Of a stretch of 12,191 bases of DNA, positions 1 to 6,400 are shown piece by piece. The DNA is from Anaerolineae bacterium (lineage in GTDB: Bacteria; Chloroflexota; Anaerolineae; 4572-78; J111). Position 1 is the first letter of the stretch. Each line of letters opens with the position of its first letter. The DNA lies in assembly GCA_020433785.1 (NCBI GenBank), contig JAGRCC010000111.1:1-12191 (forward strand). The letters run 5' to 3'. The translations under genes and the position numbers were made by a program. The notes below the pieces were generated by a model. That model was not told the origin of the DNA. It searched no databases and saw nothing but the letters and a program-made list of their open reading frames with translations.

Positions 1-694
1 GCCCCTTTTGGTAATGGTCATCGGCTTCATCCTGAACCAGGACGGCTCGCTCCTGTAACCCTTCGCGGACGGCCAGTAGACCCAGCCCGCCGTAAAACAG
101 CCCGATACAGACCAGGATGCCCAAACATCCCAGCCCGGCGCGTCGCCAGGTGAAGCGCCGCGGCTCGGTTGTTGCCACCGGGGCCGCCGGCTCGACCGCC
201 GGCTGATACCCCCCTTGCGTGTATTGTTGATAATCGCGGGTATAGCCCTGATTCGGGGCGTCGGCATACACCGTTTCACCCTGATAAGCGGCTTCATTAT
301 AATAAGCCGGTTCGTGATAAGCTTCGTCATGGGCCAGATAGGGATCATCGGCGTAATCATCGACATACTGGGTCTCGTGATCGAAATGGTCGGGCTGGGC
401 GTACATCTCATCGGGATAGGGCTCTTCTTCAGGCAGATAGTTGTCCTGGTAATGGGTCTCTTCATAAGGCAGATGAGCGGGGTCGTAATCGTGAGCCGCG
501 TAAGGGTCGTCGTCATAATAGTCGTCGTCGAGCGGTTCCTCGACCTGATCGTCATACGCCTGCTGTGCGGCCGCATACATTTCCAACTGGGCTTGGGTAA
601 AGGGTTGAGGCTCACCGCAATAGGGGCAGTTGGCCTGGGGGTGGTTGTAAGACGTGCCGCAATGTTGACATTGAAAAGCAAACTGTTCAGCCAT
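1..694 (-). CDS. Zinc-ribbon, Tyr/Asp-rich linker, single-TM protein (C-terminus off left edge)
   Basis: The reading frame is open from an ATG at 694 on the minus strand to the window edge, giving 231 residues with no stop. Residues 9-12 (CQHC) and 23-26 (CPYC) form a two-CxxC zinc ribbon of the kind often put at the N-terminus of bacterial membrane proteins. Residues about 40-163 are low-complexity, acidic and strikingly aromatic, with 23 tyrosines among many Asp, Glu and Pro. Residues about 186-209 form one hydrophobic helix preceded by Arg-rich sequence (RRFTWRR), which suggests a cytoplasmic N-terminus. The last visible residues (DDHYQKG) resemble the start of a TPR repeat, but the domain lies outside the window. 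The ribosome binding site is weak (TTAAGAAAAATG). Copy A of the inverted-repeat element lies immediately upstream. No specific family is recognised. The gene is confident; its function is not. Confidence 0.85.
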   Translation of the reverse strand, partial: MAEQFAFQCQHCGTSYNHPQANCPYCGEPQPFTQAQLEMYAAAQQAYDDQVEEPLDDDYYDDDPYAAHDYDPAHLPYEETHYQDNYLPEEEPYPDEMYAQPDHFDHETQYVDDYADDPYLAHDEAYHEPAYYNEAAYQGETVYADAPNQGYTRDYQQYTQGGYQPAVEPAAPVATTEPRRFTWRRAGLGCLGILVCIGLFYGGLGLLAVREGLQERAVLVQDEADDHYQKG

Positions 695-727
695 TTTTCT
701 TAACCAGATTATGTTTATTCATTAGAC

Positions 728-811
728 CAGGTGACTGGCACTGAACTGTGGTAGTTGCAGCCTTATTTTCCACTTAGCATTCTCTATTTGAGCAAAAGTG
801 CCAGTCACCTG
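728..811. repeat. Inverted-repeat element, copy A (MITE/REP-like)
   Basis: This 84-bp intergenic element is bounded by perfect 15-bp inverted repeats, CAGGTGACTGGCACT at 728-742 and its reverse complement at 797-811. Its reverse complement aligns over the full length with the element at 6296-6376, with one 1-nt gap. The best match is in the first 30 bases (repeat arm plus TTTGCTCAA and TAGAGA); the centre is more diverged. It encodes no protein. It sits between the lipoprotein stop (827) and the zinc-ribbon start (694), so it is part of that gene's leader if transcription starts upstream of it. Shared termini with a diverged core fit a non-autonomous mobile repeat or a REP-type palindrome. 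No transposase is nearby. Confidence 0.85.
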
Positions 812-826
812 AATCATTACACCAGA

Positions 827-2410
827 TTAATATGCTAGCAGGGTGTTACCACCCTCATCTTTAAATTGAATCGTCACAGGGACTTCCGCTGCCGGGATGG
901 TCCACTGCTTGGGCGCGGCCGGTTCCGCGGTAAAAGGTTCACTCAGGAGCATGGCGTCTCCGGCCATGACTTCAAGTGTACCGGTGGTCGGCTGCGAGAC
1001 GAGTGCCGTCAGCGTATGGGTCTCGCCGGTGGCGGCCAGGTGGATGGCGACGCGTCCGGTGGCCCAGGTTAGGCCGCCCAGTTGAGCCAGCGGCCACCAG
1101 GTTTCCTGCCAGCCCAGCGTATCGCCCGCCGCCACGGGCAGATCATCCTCAGGCCAGAACCCGGCATTGGCGCCGCCCCAAATTTCAAAGTACTGAGAGT
1201 TGTCGTCGGTGTAGCTCCGGTCAGGAAAATCGCGGCCGAAGGCAAAGAGCTTGTAGCTGCCCGACCCGGCCGGAGGGAGACGCACTAGGCCCATCTGGGT
1301 ATCGGGGTTGTAAGCGCCAAAAAAAGACGCTTGTTGGTTAGGTACAAAAAAGCCCAGATAATTGGCCCACTCATTGTAGTGGCTCAGGTCGGTATCGCCA
1401 ACTTGCGGCCAGGACGCTGGCTGGCGTTCGCCCGGAACGCTCCAGCCGGCCTCACCGCGACTGTGGACGGTGATGGCCTGGCCGGGCATGATAAACTGCG
1501 TATCGGGCGACATCGATGCGCTGCCCAGGGTCAAGGCGGCGTTGGTCCACAATTGGATCGGAACAGTCTCGAGGCCGTTGTTCACCACAGTAGGCTCCAC
1601 AATGAAGAATGCTTTATTGGCGGGTAGGGTAACTTTGACGGTCAAGCCGACCCGGTCGGGGGCGATGTCGCTGAGGGTGATAGTCGCTCCGCTGTCGGTT
1701 TGAGCGACCTCGTAATCCCAGGGTACACCGAAGCGATAGCCGTGCTCCTGGGTAGGATAGGCCCACTCCATCCCGCCGGTAGCCAGCCACCAGTTGGCCT
1801 CATAAGGCTGAAGCACCCCATAGCGCGAGGGTTTGACGACCGGATTGTGGTAAAAGATCTCCTGGCCGGTGGATTTGAGGTAGGCGCTGTAAAGCCGGCC
1901 GCCCAGTTCCGGCAGAAACGTCAGCCGCAGATAGGGGTTCTCTAAGACAACGCCGGTATAGTCGATCGGCGTCGGTTGGGGCGCGGCCGCGTCATACTCG
2001 GCTCGGTTGAAGTAGTAAGCCGGCATGTTGTAGACCGGATCGATTTGCTCCACCAGAAAATCTTTGAAAGGGTAAGTGGGCAGGTTGAGGGTTGTTTCGG
2101 TCACCTGAACAGGGGAGGGTGGCGAGACCGACGGCGCGGCGGTTGAGTTAGGTGTGGCCGTCGGCGGTAATTGGGTTAGCGTAGCCACCACCGACCGATT
2201 AACCTGGGCCACCGCTGTTGTGGCCGGAGCCGGCGTATCGGGCGAGGTCAGCGTTGGTGGCGGCTCGGCCGGTTCAATCGAGCTACGCAGTTCAACAACT
2301 CGCGTTTCGCCTGACGGCTCCGTCGCGTTGCAGGCTATGATGAAAATTACCGCCAGGATTATTCCCATACCGGCGGCAATGTGTTTTTGCGCATTTCCAT
2401 CGTTTTTCAT
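827..2410 (-). CDS. Lipoprotein with DUF5107-like (galactose-mutarotase-like) domain
   Basis: A predicted exported lipoprotein of 527 residues. From the ATG at 2410 it begins with MKND, followed by a hydrophobic stretch ending in a lipobox (FIIAC, Cys27). An in-frame ATG at 2431 would add seven residues. Neither start has a clear ribosome binding site, and the shorter form gives the more normal signal peptide. Residues about 30-105 are a Thr/Pro/Ser/Ala-rich spacer typical of surface lipoproteins. From about residue 155 the sequence matches the DUF5107 type: LENPYLRLTFLPELGG, then a Trp/Gly/Glu-rich block (WWLATGGMEWAYPTQEHGY), then beta-rich sequence to the end. Related domains are mutarotase-like beta-sandwiches found with carbohydrate-active proteins, so a sugar-binding or sugar-processing role at the cell surface is inference. 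It is divergent from holB (108 bp from the 2410 start). Copy A of the repeat begins 15 bp past its stop. Confidence 0.85.
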   Translation of the reverse strand: MKNDGNAQKHIAAGMGIILAVIFIIACNATEPSGETRVVELRSSIEPAEPPPTLTSPDTPAPATTAVAQVNRSVVATLTQLPPTATPNSTAAPSVSPPSPVQVTETTLNLPTYPFKDFLVEQIDPVYNMPAYYFNRAEYDAAAPQPTPIDYTGVVLENPYLRLTFLPELGGRLYSAYLKSTGQEIFYHNPVVKPSRYGVLQPYEANWWLATGGMEWAYPTQEHGYRFGVPWDYEVAQTDSGATITLSDIAPDRVGLTVKVTLPANKAFFIVEPTVVNNGLETVPIQLWTNAALTLGSASMSPDTQFIMPGQAITVHSRGEAGWSVPGERQPASWPQVGDTDLSHYNEWANYLGFFVPNQQASFFGAYNPDTQMGLVRLPPAGSGSYKLFAFGRDFPDRSYTDDNSQYFEIWGGANAGFWPEDDLPVAAGDTLGWQETWWPLAQLGGLTWATGRVAIHLAATGETHTLTALVSQPTTGTLEVMAGDAMLLSEPFTAEPAAPKQWTIPAAEVPVTIQFKDEGGNTLLAY

Positions 2411-2479
2411 ACAGGTTGGGCATGATAGCATTGAATGGGATTGGTGTCCAATGCCAGGTTAGAATGTCTTTAATTTTTA

Positions 2480-2508
2480 TTGGGCGTTTGGCCGGATTAT
2501 GGTAAAAT
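2480..2508 (+). promoter_or_regulatory. Candidate promoter of holB-ricT-sbcD
   Basis: A -35-like TTGGGC (2480-2485) and a -10-like TAAAAT (2503-2508) are separated by exactly 17 bp. Transcription would begin at about 2515, only a few bases before the holB ATG at 2519, giving a leaderless or nearly leaderless message. That agrees with the absence of any Shine-Dalgarno sequence before this ATG. The -35 match is only moderate, so this is a candidate. Confidence 0.4.
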
Positions 2509-2518
2509 AATACGTTAT

Positions 2519-3514
2519 ATGGAGACAACGCCGGATTTCAAAGTTCACGTGGTGGGCCATCGTTGGGCTATCGAGCTGTTTAAGCAGCAAGAGCAGGTGG
2601 GTCGGGTGGCTCAATCGCTATTGCTGACCGGTCCGCCTAACATTGGCAAAAGTACGCTGGCCCGTTTTTGGGCCCAGTATTTGAACTGCACGGCTGAGCA
2701 ACGGCCCTGTGGTCGCTGTCCCTCCTGTCGAAAAATGGTCAGCGGCAACCATCCTGATATTCGTATTTTCGATGAGGATCAGCCGCTCAAAATCGACCAG
2801 ATCCGGGAGCTTCAGCGCGAACTGTCGTTGTCGCCGGTGGAAGGCCGGTATCGGGTGGCGTTGTTGTGTAATTTTGAGCGAGCCACCACCGGCGCGGCTA
2901 ACGCATTGCTCAAAACCCTGGAGGAGCCGGCGTCGCAGGTGGTGTTAATTTTGACCGCGGTCGAGCCGGGGTCGCTGCTGCCGACGATCGTGTCTCGCTG
3001 CCAGATGTTGAAACTAAGGCCGCTGGCGAACGAGGTCATTCTAACGGCGCTGCAATCCCATTGGCAAACCGAGCCGGAGCAAGCTGAGCTGCTAACACAG
3101 TTGTCGGCCGGCCGGCTGGGCTGGGCGGTCAACGCCTTGACCGATGAAGAATTTCTGGCGCGCCGGACTCGATTTTTAGAGGATATGCTCGATCTACTGC
3201 GGATGCATCGCGCCGAGCGGCTGGACTATGCTTCTGACCTGAGTCGGGATACGGCCGCTTTGAAAGAAGCGTTGGTTTTATGGCTGATCCTCTGGCGAGA
3301 TTTACTGCTGCTTTTGAGCGGCGGCCAGACCAAAGTTATCAATCTCGATTGGCAAAATAAGTTACAGCCCATTGCCCGCCGCAGCAGTTTGGCTCAGGCC
3401 AAAGAGATGGTGGTCAGGCTGCAAAAGGCGTATCAAAACCTGGATCGGAATGTTAATCCCCGGTTGAACTTAGAGGTAGTGCTGCTGCACCTGCCGCGTT
3501 ATGCGGATATTTGA
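2519..3514 (+). CDS. holB: DNA polymerase III delta-prime-like clamp-loader subunit
   Basis: A 331-residue AAA+ clamp-loader protein that helps load the sliding clamp on primed DNA. The Walker A loop is intact (GPPNIGKST, residues 38-46). It is followed by a four-cysteine zinc module (Cys57, 64, 67, 70) and the conserved TIVSRC segment (residues 156-161). AANALLKTLEEP (126-137) is the clamp-loader family signature. The usual acidic Walker B motif before it is replaced by LLCNFERAT, so ATP hydrolysis is unlikely, which is the pattern expected of delta-prime rather than DnaX. The C-terminal helical collar ends in a typical NVNPRLNLEVVLLHLP segment. The ATG at 2519 is preferred over an in-frame TTG at 2480, because the intervening residues do not look conserved and the TTG overlaps a candidate promoter. 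ricT starts 32 bp downstream in the same direction. Confidence 0.9.
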   Translation: METTPDFKVHVVGHRWAIELFKQQEQVGRVAQSLLLTGPPNIGKSTLARFWAQYLNCTAEQRPCGRCPSCRKMVSGNHPDIRIFDEDQPLKIDQIRELQRELSLSPVEGRYRVALLCNFERATTGAANALLKTLEEPASQVVLILTAVEPGSLLPTIVSRCQMLKLRPLANEVILTALQSHWQTEPEQAELLTQLSAGRLGWAVNALTDEEFLARRTRFLEDMLDLLRMHRAERLDYASDLSRDTAALKEALVLWLILWRDLLLLLSGGQTKVINLDWQNKLQPIARRSSLAQAKEMVVRLQKAYQNLDRNVNPRLNLEVVLLHLPRYADI

Positions 3515-3546
3515 AGTAATTTTATTATAGGAAGAAGATAACAAAT

Positions 3547-4461
3547 ATGCCTCTTATTGTTGGTATTCGGTTTAGACCAGTAACCAAAATTTACTACTTT
3601 GATCCCAACGACGTTGAGGATTTAGAGCTTGAAGTGCGCGTCATTGTTGAAACATCGCGCGGGGTGGAGATGGGCGTGGTGGTTCAGCCCGTCCACGAGG
3701 TGCCCAAAAGCGAACTCAAAGGCCCCCTCAAGCGCGTGTTGCGGAGAGCCACCCCCATCGACCTGATTGAGATGGAGCGGTATCGTACTGAAGAAGATGA
3801 TGCATTGGATAAATGCGATGTGCTGGTTAAAGAACTGGAGATGCCCATTCGGGTGATTAAGGCCGATTACAATTTTGACGGATCGCGGCTGGTCTTCTCT
3901 TTTACGTCCGAGCAGCGGGTTGATTTTAGAGATTTGGTTAAAGGTTTAACCAAGCAGTTCAGCACCCGCATTGAGATGAAGCAGGTCGGCGCGCGGGATG
4001 AGACCAAAATTCTGGACGGCTATGGGCGGTGCGGGCGGCGGTTGTGCTGTTCTAGCTGGCTGACCGAGTTCCATCCGGTGTCGATTAAGATGGCCAAAAA
4101 TCAAGGGCTGCCTTTGGCTCCGGCCGAAATATCCGGCGTGTGTGGCCGGCTGCTGTGCTGCCTGGCCTATGAGAATGAGCAATACTCGGCGATGCGCGAG
4201 GCGATGCCCAAGATGGGCACGCAGGTCAGGTCGCCCGAAAACAACGGTATCGGCACGGTTCGAGGTCTTAACATTTTGAGCGAATCGGTCCTGGTTCAAT
4301 TTGAAGAGGAAGAAGGCTTTGTGGAACTGCCGATTAGCGAGCTCAACCTACTGGACGACCGTCCAGATCCCGAACCTGACCCCAAAGTCGAGCGTAAATC
4401 TCGGCGCCGAAAGCGGAAGAAAAAGAGTGATCAGGGCAGCCCCGATGACGCAGCCGATTAA
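3547..4461 (+). CDS. ricT: PSP1-domain protein RicT (YaaT-like)
   Basis: A 304-residue PSP1/RicT-family protein. Cysteines lie in two clusters, GRCGRRLCC (Cys162, 167, 168) and GVCGRLLCC (Cys199, 204, 205), the conserved arrangement of this family. In Bacillus subtilis, RicT (YaaT) joins RicA and RicF in an Fe-S-containing complex that modulates RNase Y-dependent mRNA processing and development. The C-terminal 25 residues are acidic/proline-rich and then strongly basic (RKSRRRKRKKK, about 283-293), which suggests nucleic-acid or membrane-surface contact. holB-yaaT adjacency is also seen in Bacillus, supporting both calls. A purine-rich stretch at 3529-3540 precedes the ATG. Its end overlaps the sbcD start by 17 bp, implying co-transcription. 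No ricA or ricF partner is visible, so the Ric-complex role here is inference. Confidence 0.88.
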   Translation: MPLIVGIRFRPVTKIYYFDPNDVEDLELEVRVIVETSRGVEMGVVVQPVHEVPKSELKGPLKRVLRRATPIDLIEMERYRTEEDDALDKCDVLVKELEMPIRVIKADYNFDGSRLVFSFTSEQRVDFRDLVKGLTKQFSTRIEMKQVGARDETKILDGYGRCGRRLCCSSWLTEFHPVSIKMAKNQGLPLAPAEISGVCGRLLCCLAYENEQYSAMREAMPKMGTQVRSPENNGIGTVRGLNILSESVLVQFEEEEGFVELPISELNLLDDRPDPEPDPKVERKSRRRKRKKKSDQGSPDDAAD

Positions 4462-5677
4462 ATTATTGCATCTGGCCGATATCCACATCGGCATGGAAAA
4501 TTATGGCCGGCTCGACGTCGCATCGGGCTTGAACAGCCGGGTGGTCGATTTTTTGCGCCGGATGAGTCAGGCTATCGACCTGGCTTTGGAGCAAGAGGTT
4601 GATGTGTGTATCTTCGCCGGCGATGCCTACAAAAATCAGCGCCCCAATCCCACCTTTCAGCGTGAATTTTCGCGGCGGATCAAACGCCTGGCCGATCATG
4701 ACGTGCCGGTGATTTTGCTGGTCGGCAACCACGACATGGCCACGGCCGACCGCGCCGCCAGCAGTTTGGACATTTTTGGGGTGCTGGATGTGCCGGGGGT
4801 GATTGTGGCCGACCGCGAAGAGGTTCATCAACTTACCTGCCGGCGGGGGCAGCCGCTGCAAGTGGCCGCCGTGCCCTATCCGCAGCGAAGCCGGCTACTG
4901 GCCCACGATGCTTATAAAAATATGACGCTCGACGATTTAGATTTTGCTTTGGACGAAATTATGCACAAAAATCTAACCGATCTGGCGGCGGAAGTGATGG
5001 AGCGGCCCGATATCCCGGCGGTGCTGACGGCCCACGTGAGTGTAGGCGAGGCCAAACAGGGCAGCGAGCAGAGTGTGATGATTGGCCGGGATATTGTGGT
5101 CTTGAAGAGCCTACTGGCTAATCCGGCCTGGGATTATGTGGCGCTGGGGCACATTCACAAGCATCAGGAACTGAACCAGGGCCAGCACCCTCCAATTGTC
5201 TACCCCGGCAGTTTAGAGCGCATTGATTTTGGCGAAGAAGGCGAGCGCAAAGGATTTGTGCTGGTTGAACTGGAGCGCGGGCGGGCCCAGTGGGCCTTCC
5301 AACCCGTCGATGCCCGGCCGTTCATTACCATCCGCATCGATGTGACCACGGCCGACGACCCGATGACCCAGATTTTGGACGAACTGGATGACCACGGGGT
5401 TGACGGCGCGGTGGTCCGGGTGATCATCAAAGCCACCGAGGCCCAGGAGCCGATTTTGGACGACAAGCCGATCCGGCAAGCCCTGCGTTCGGCCAGCTTT
5501 GTGGCCAGCGTGGTGCGCGATATCGACCGCGCCCAACGGCATCGGTTGGGTGGCGTCGCGGCCGAGGAGTTAACCCCCCAGCAGGTGCTGGAGCTTTATC
5601 TAGACTCAAAGGCAACGCCGGATAAGCGCCGAGCCGAACTGCTCCGCTACGCCGAAGCTATTTTCCGCGATGAATAA
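4445..5677 (+). CDS. sbcD: SbcD/Mre11-family DNA exonuclease subunit
   Basis: A 410-residue calcineurin-type metallophosphoesterase. All metal-binding motifs are present in order: LADIH (Asp12, His14), AGD (Asp60), VGNHD (Asn95, His96, Asp97), TAH (His197) and GHIH (His236, His238). They are followed by the SbcD-typical YPGSLERIDFGEEGERKGF region, residues about 253-271. Family members form the Mn-dependent nuclease part of SbcCD/Mre11-Rad50 complexes that trim hairpins and double-strand ends. The ATG at 4445 lies inside the end of ricT; an upstream in-frame extension to 4301 is out-of-frame ricT coding sequence and was discarded. The capping region after residue 280 is shorter in recognisable motifs. 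No sbcC ATPase follows: the next gene is convergent dcd. The partner must be elsewhere or absent. The family call is firm; the exact subgroup (SbcD or YhaO-like) is less so. Confidence 0.88.
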   Translation: MTQPIKLLHLADIHIGMENYGRLDVASGLNSRVVDFLRRMSQAIDLALEQEVDVCIFAGDAYKNQRPNPTFQREFSRRIKRLADHDVPVILLVGNHDMATADRAASSLDIFGVLDVPGVIVADREEVHQLTCRRGQPLQVAAVPYPQRSRLLAHDAYKNMTLDDLDFALDEIMHKNLTDLAAEVMERPDIPAVLTAHVSVGEAKQGSEQSVMIGRDIVVLKSLLANPAWDYVALGHIHKHQELNQGQHPPIVYPGSLERIDFGEEGERKGFVLVELERGRAQWAFQPVDARPFITIRIDVTTADDPMTQILDELDDHGVDGAVVRVIIKATEAQEPILDDKPIRQALRSASFVASVVRDIDRAQRHRLGGVAAEELTPQQVLELYLDSKATPDKRRAELLRYAEAIFRDE

Positions 5678-5698
5678 CGACCGGTTCAAACGGTCGTT
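5676..5698. terminator. Weak hairpin between convergent sbcD and dcd
   Basis: AACGACCG (5676-5683) pairs perfectly with CGGTCGTT (5691-5698) around a 7-base loop. The stem overlaps the sbcD stop codon and the last codons of dcd, in the only 8 bp separating these convergent genes. It could stop transcription from either side, but neither side has a proper run of T residues, so terminator function is uncertain. Confidence 0.35.
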
Positions 5699-6255
5699 TG
5701 ATCGACTTTGGGTAAGGTAATCCCCGATTGCTTTTGATACTTCCCTTTTTTGTCAGCATAAGAGGTGCGGCATATCTCGTCGGCCTCAAAGAAGATGACC
5801 TGGGCGATACCTTCGTTGGCGTAAATGCGCGCCGGCAGCGGTGTCGTATTTGAAATCTCAATGGTCACAAACCCCTCCCACTCCGGCTCAAAAGGGGTGA
5901 CATTGACGATGATGCCACAGCGGGCGTAGGTTGATTTGCCAACGCATAAGGTCAGCACGCTGCGGGGAATACGAAAGTATTCGACCGTGCGGGCCAGGGC
6001 AAAAGAGTTGGGCGGGATGGTACAAATGTCGCCCTTGAACTCGACAAAGGAGCGATTGTCGAACTGTTTGGGATCGACCACGGTATTGTTGACGTTGGTG
6101 AAAATTTTGAACTCGTCGGCTACTCGGATATCGTAACCGTACGATGAAACGCCGTAAGAGATAACCCCTGATTTGACCTGACTCGACTCGAATGGATCAA
6201 TCATGCCGTGTTCGCGGGCCATTTTTTCGATCCAAGTATCGGGTTTGATGCTCAT
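5686..6255 (-). CDS. dcd: dCTP deaminase
   Basis: A 189-residue homotrimeric-type dCTP deaminase, converting dCTP to dUTP in pyrimidine deoxynucleotide synthesis. The family core is complete: GKSTYARCG (residues 106-114, with the phosphate-contacting Ser108 and Arg112), [15 protein letters not shown] (123-137, catalytic Glu133) and [17 protein letters not shown] (140-156). Length is standard. The ATG at 6255 is chosen because GGAGG lies five bases before it and the protein then begins MSIKPDTW like its relatives. The longest reading frame would start at 6342 inside copy B of the repeat, which is spurious. Some family members are bifunctional deaminase/dUTPases; the sequence alone does not decide that here. 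The gene stands alone on its strand, convergent with sbcD. Confidence 0.95.
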   Translation of the reverse strand: MSIKPDTWIEKMAREHGMIDPFESSQVKSGVISYGVSSYGYDIRVADEFKIFTNVNNTVVDPKQFDNRSFVEFKGDICTIPPNSFALARTVEYFRIPRSVLTLCVGKSTYARCGIIVNVTPFEPEWEGFVTIEISNTTPLPARIYANEGIAQVIFFEADEICRTSYADKKGKYQKQSGITLPKVDQTTV

Positions 6256-6295
6256 AAAATCCTCCGCATTCTTGATAAGTTGGTTGTCGTTATTC

Positions 6296-6376
6296 AGGTG
6301 ACTGGCACTTTTGCTCAATAGAGAGCGCTGAACGGAATACAACGCTGCAATTATAGCGACTAAGTGCCAGTCACCT
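6296..6376. repeat. Inverted-repeat element, copy B (MITE/REP-like)
   Basis: This 81-bp element has perfect 15-bp terminal inverted repeats, AGGTGACTGGCACTT at 6296-6310 and its reverse complement at 6362-6376. It is a diverged copy of the element at 728-811 in the opposite orientation, sharing the arms, the adjoining TTGCTCAA and TAGAGA blocks and a CTGCAA block in the centre. It lies between the stop of the second lipoprotein (6401) and the start of dcd (6255). On the minus strand it carries a perfect TATAAT (6355-6350) pointing at dcd, but no good -35 box. Confidence 0.85.
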
Positions 6377-6400
6377 CATTTGTTAAATAAATACAATTGG

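Noticed and set aside
215..703. 162-codon plus-strand frame with hydrophobic Ile/Val-rich translation
   Set aside because: It is the antisense shadow of the Asp/Tyr-rich zinc-ribbon gene: GAY and TAY codons read in reverse give Ile and Val. It has no ribosome binding site.
4301..4444. 48-residue N-terminal extension of SbcD
   Set aside because: It lies wholly within ricT in another frame, and the conserved SbcD N-terminus begins at the ATG at 4445.
6256..6342. 29-residue N-terminal extension of Dcd
   Set aside because: It begins inside the repeat element, is unlike Dcd proteins, and a GGAGG plus ATG marks the true start at 6255.
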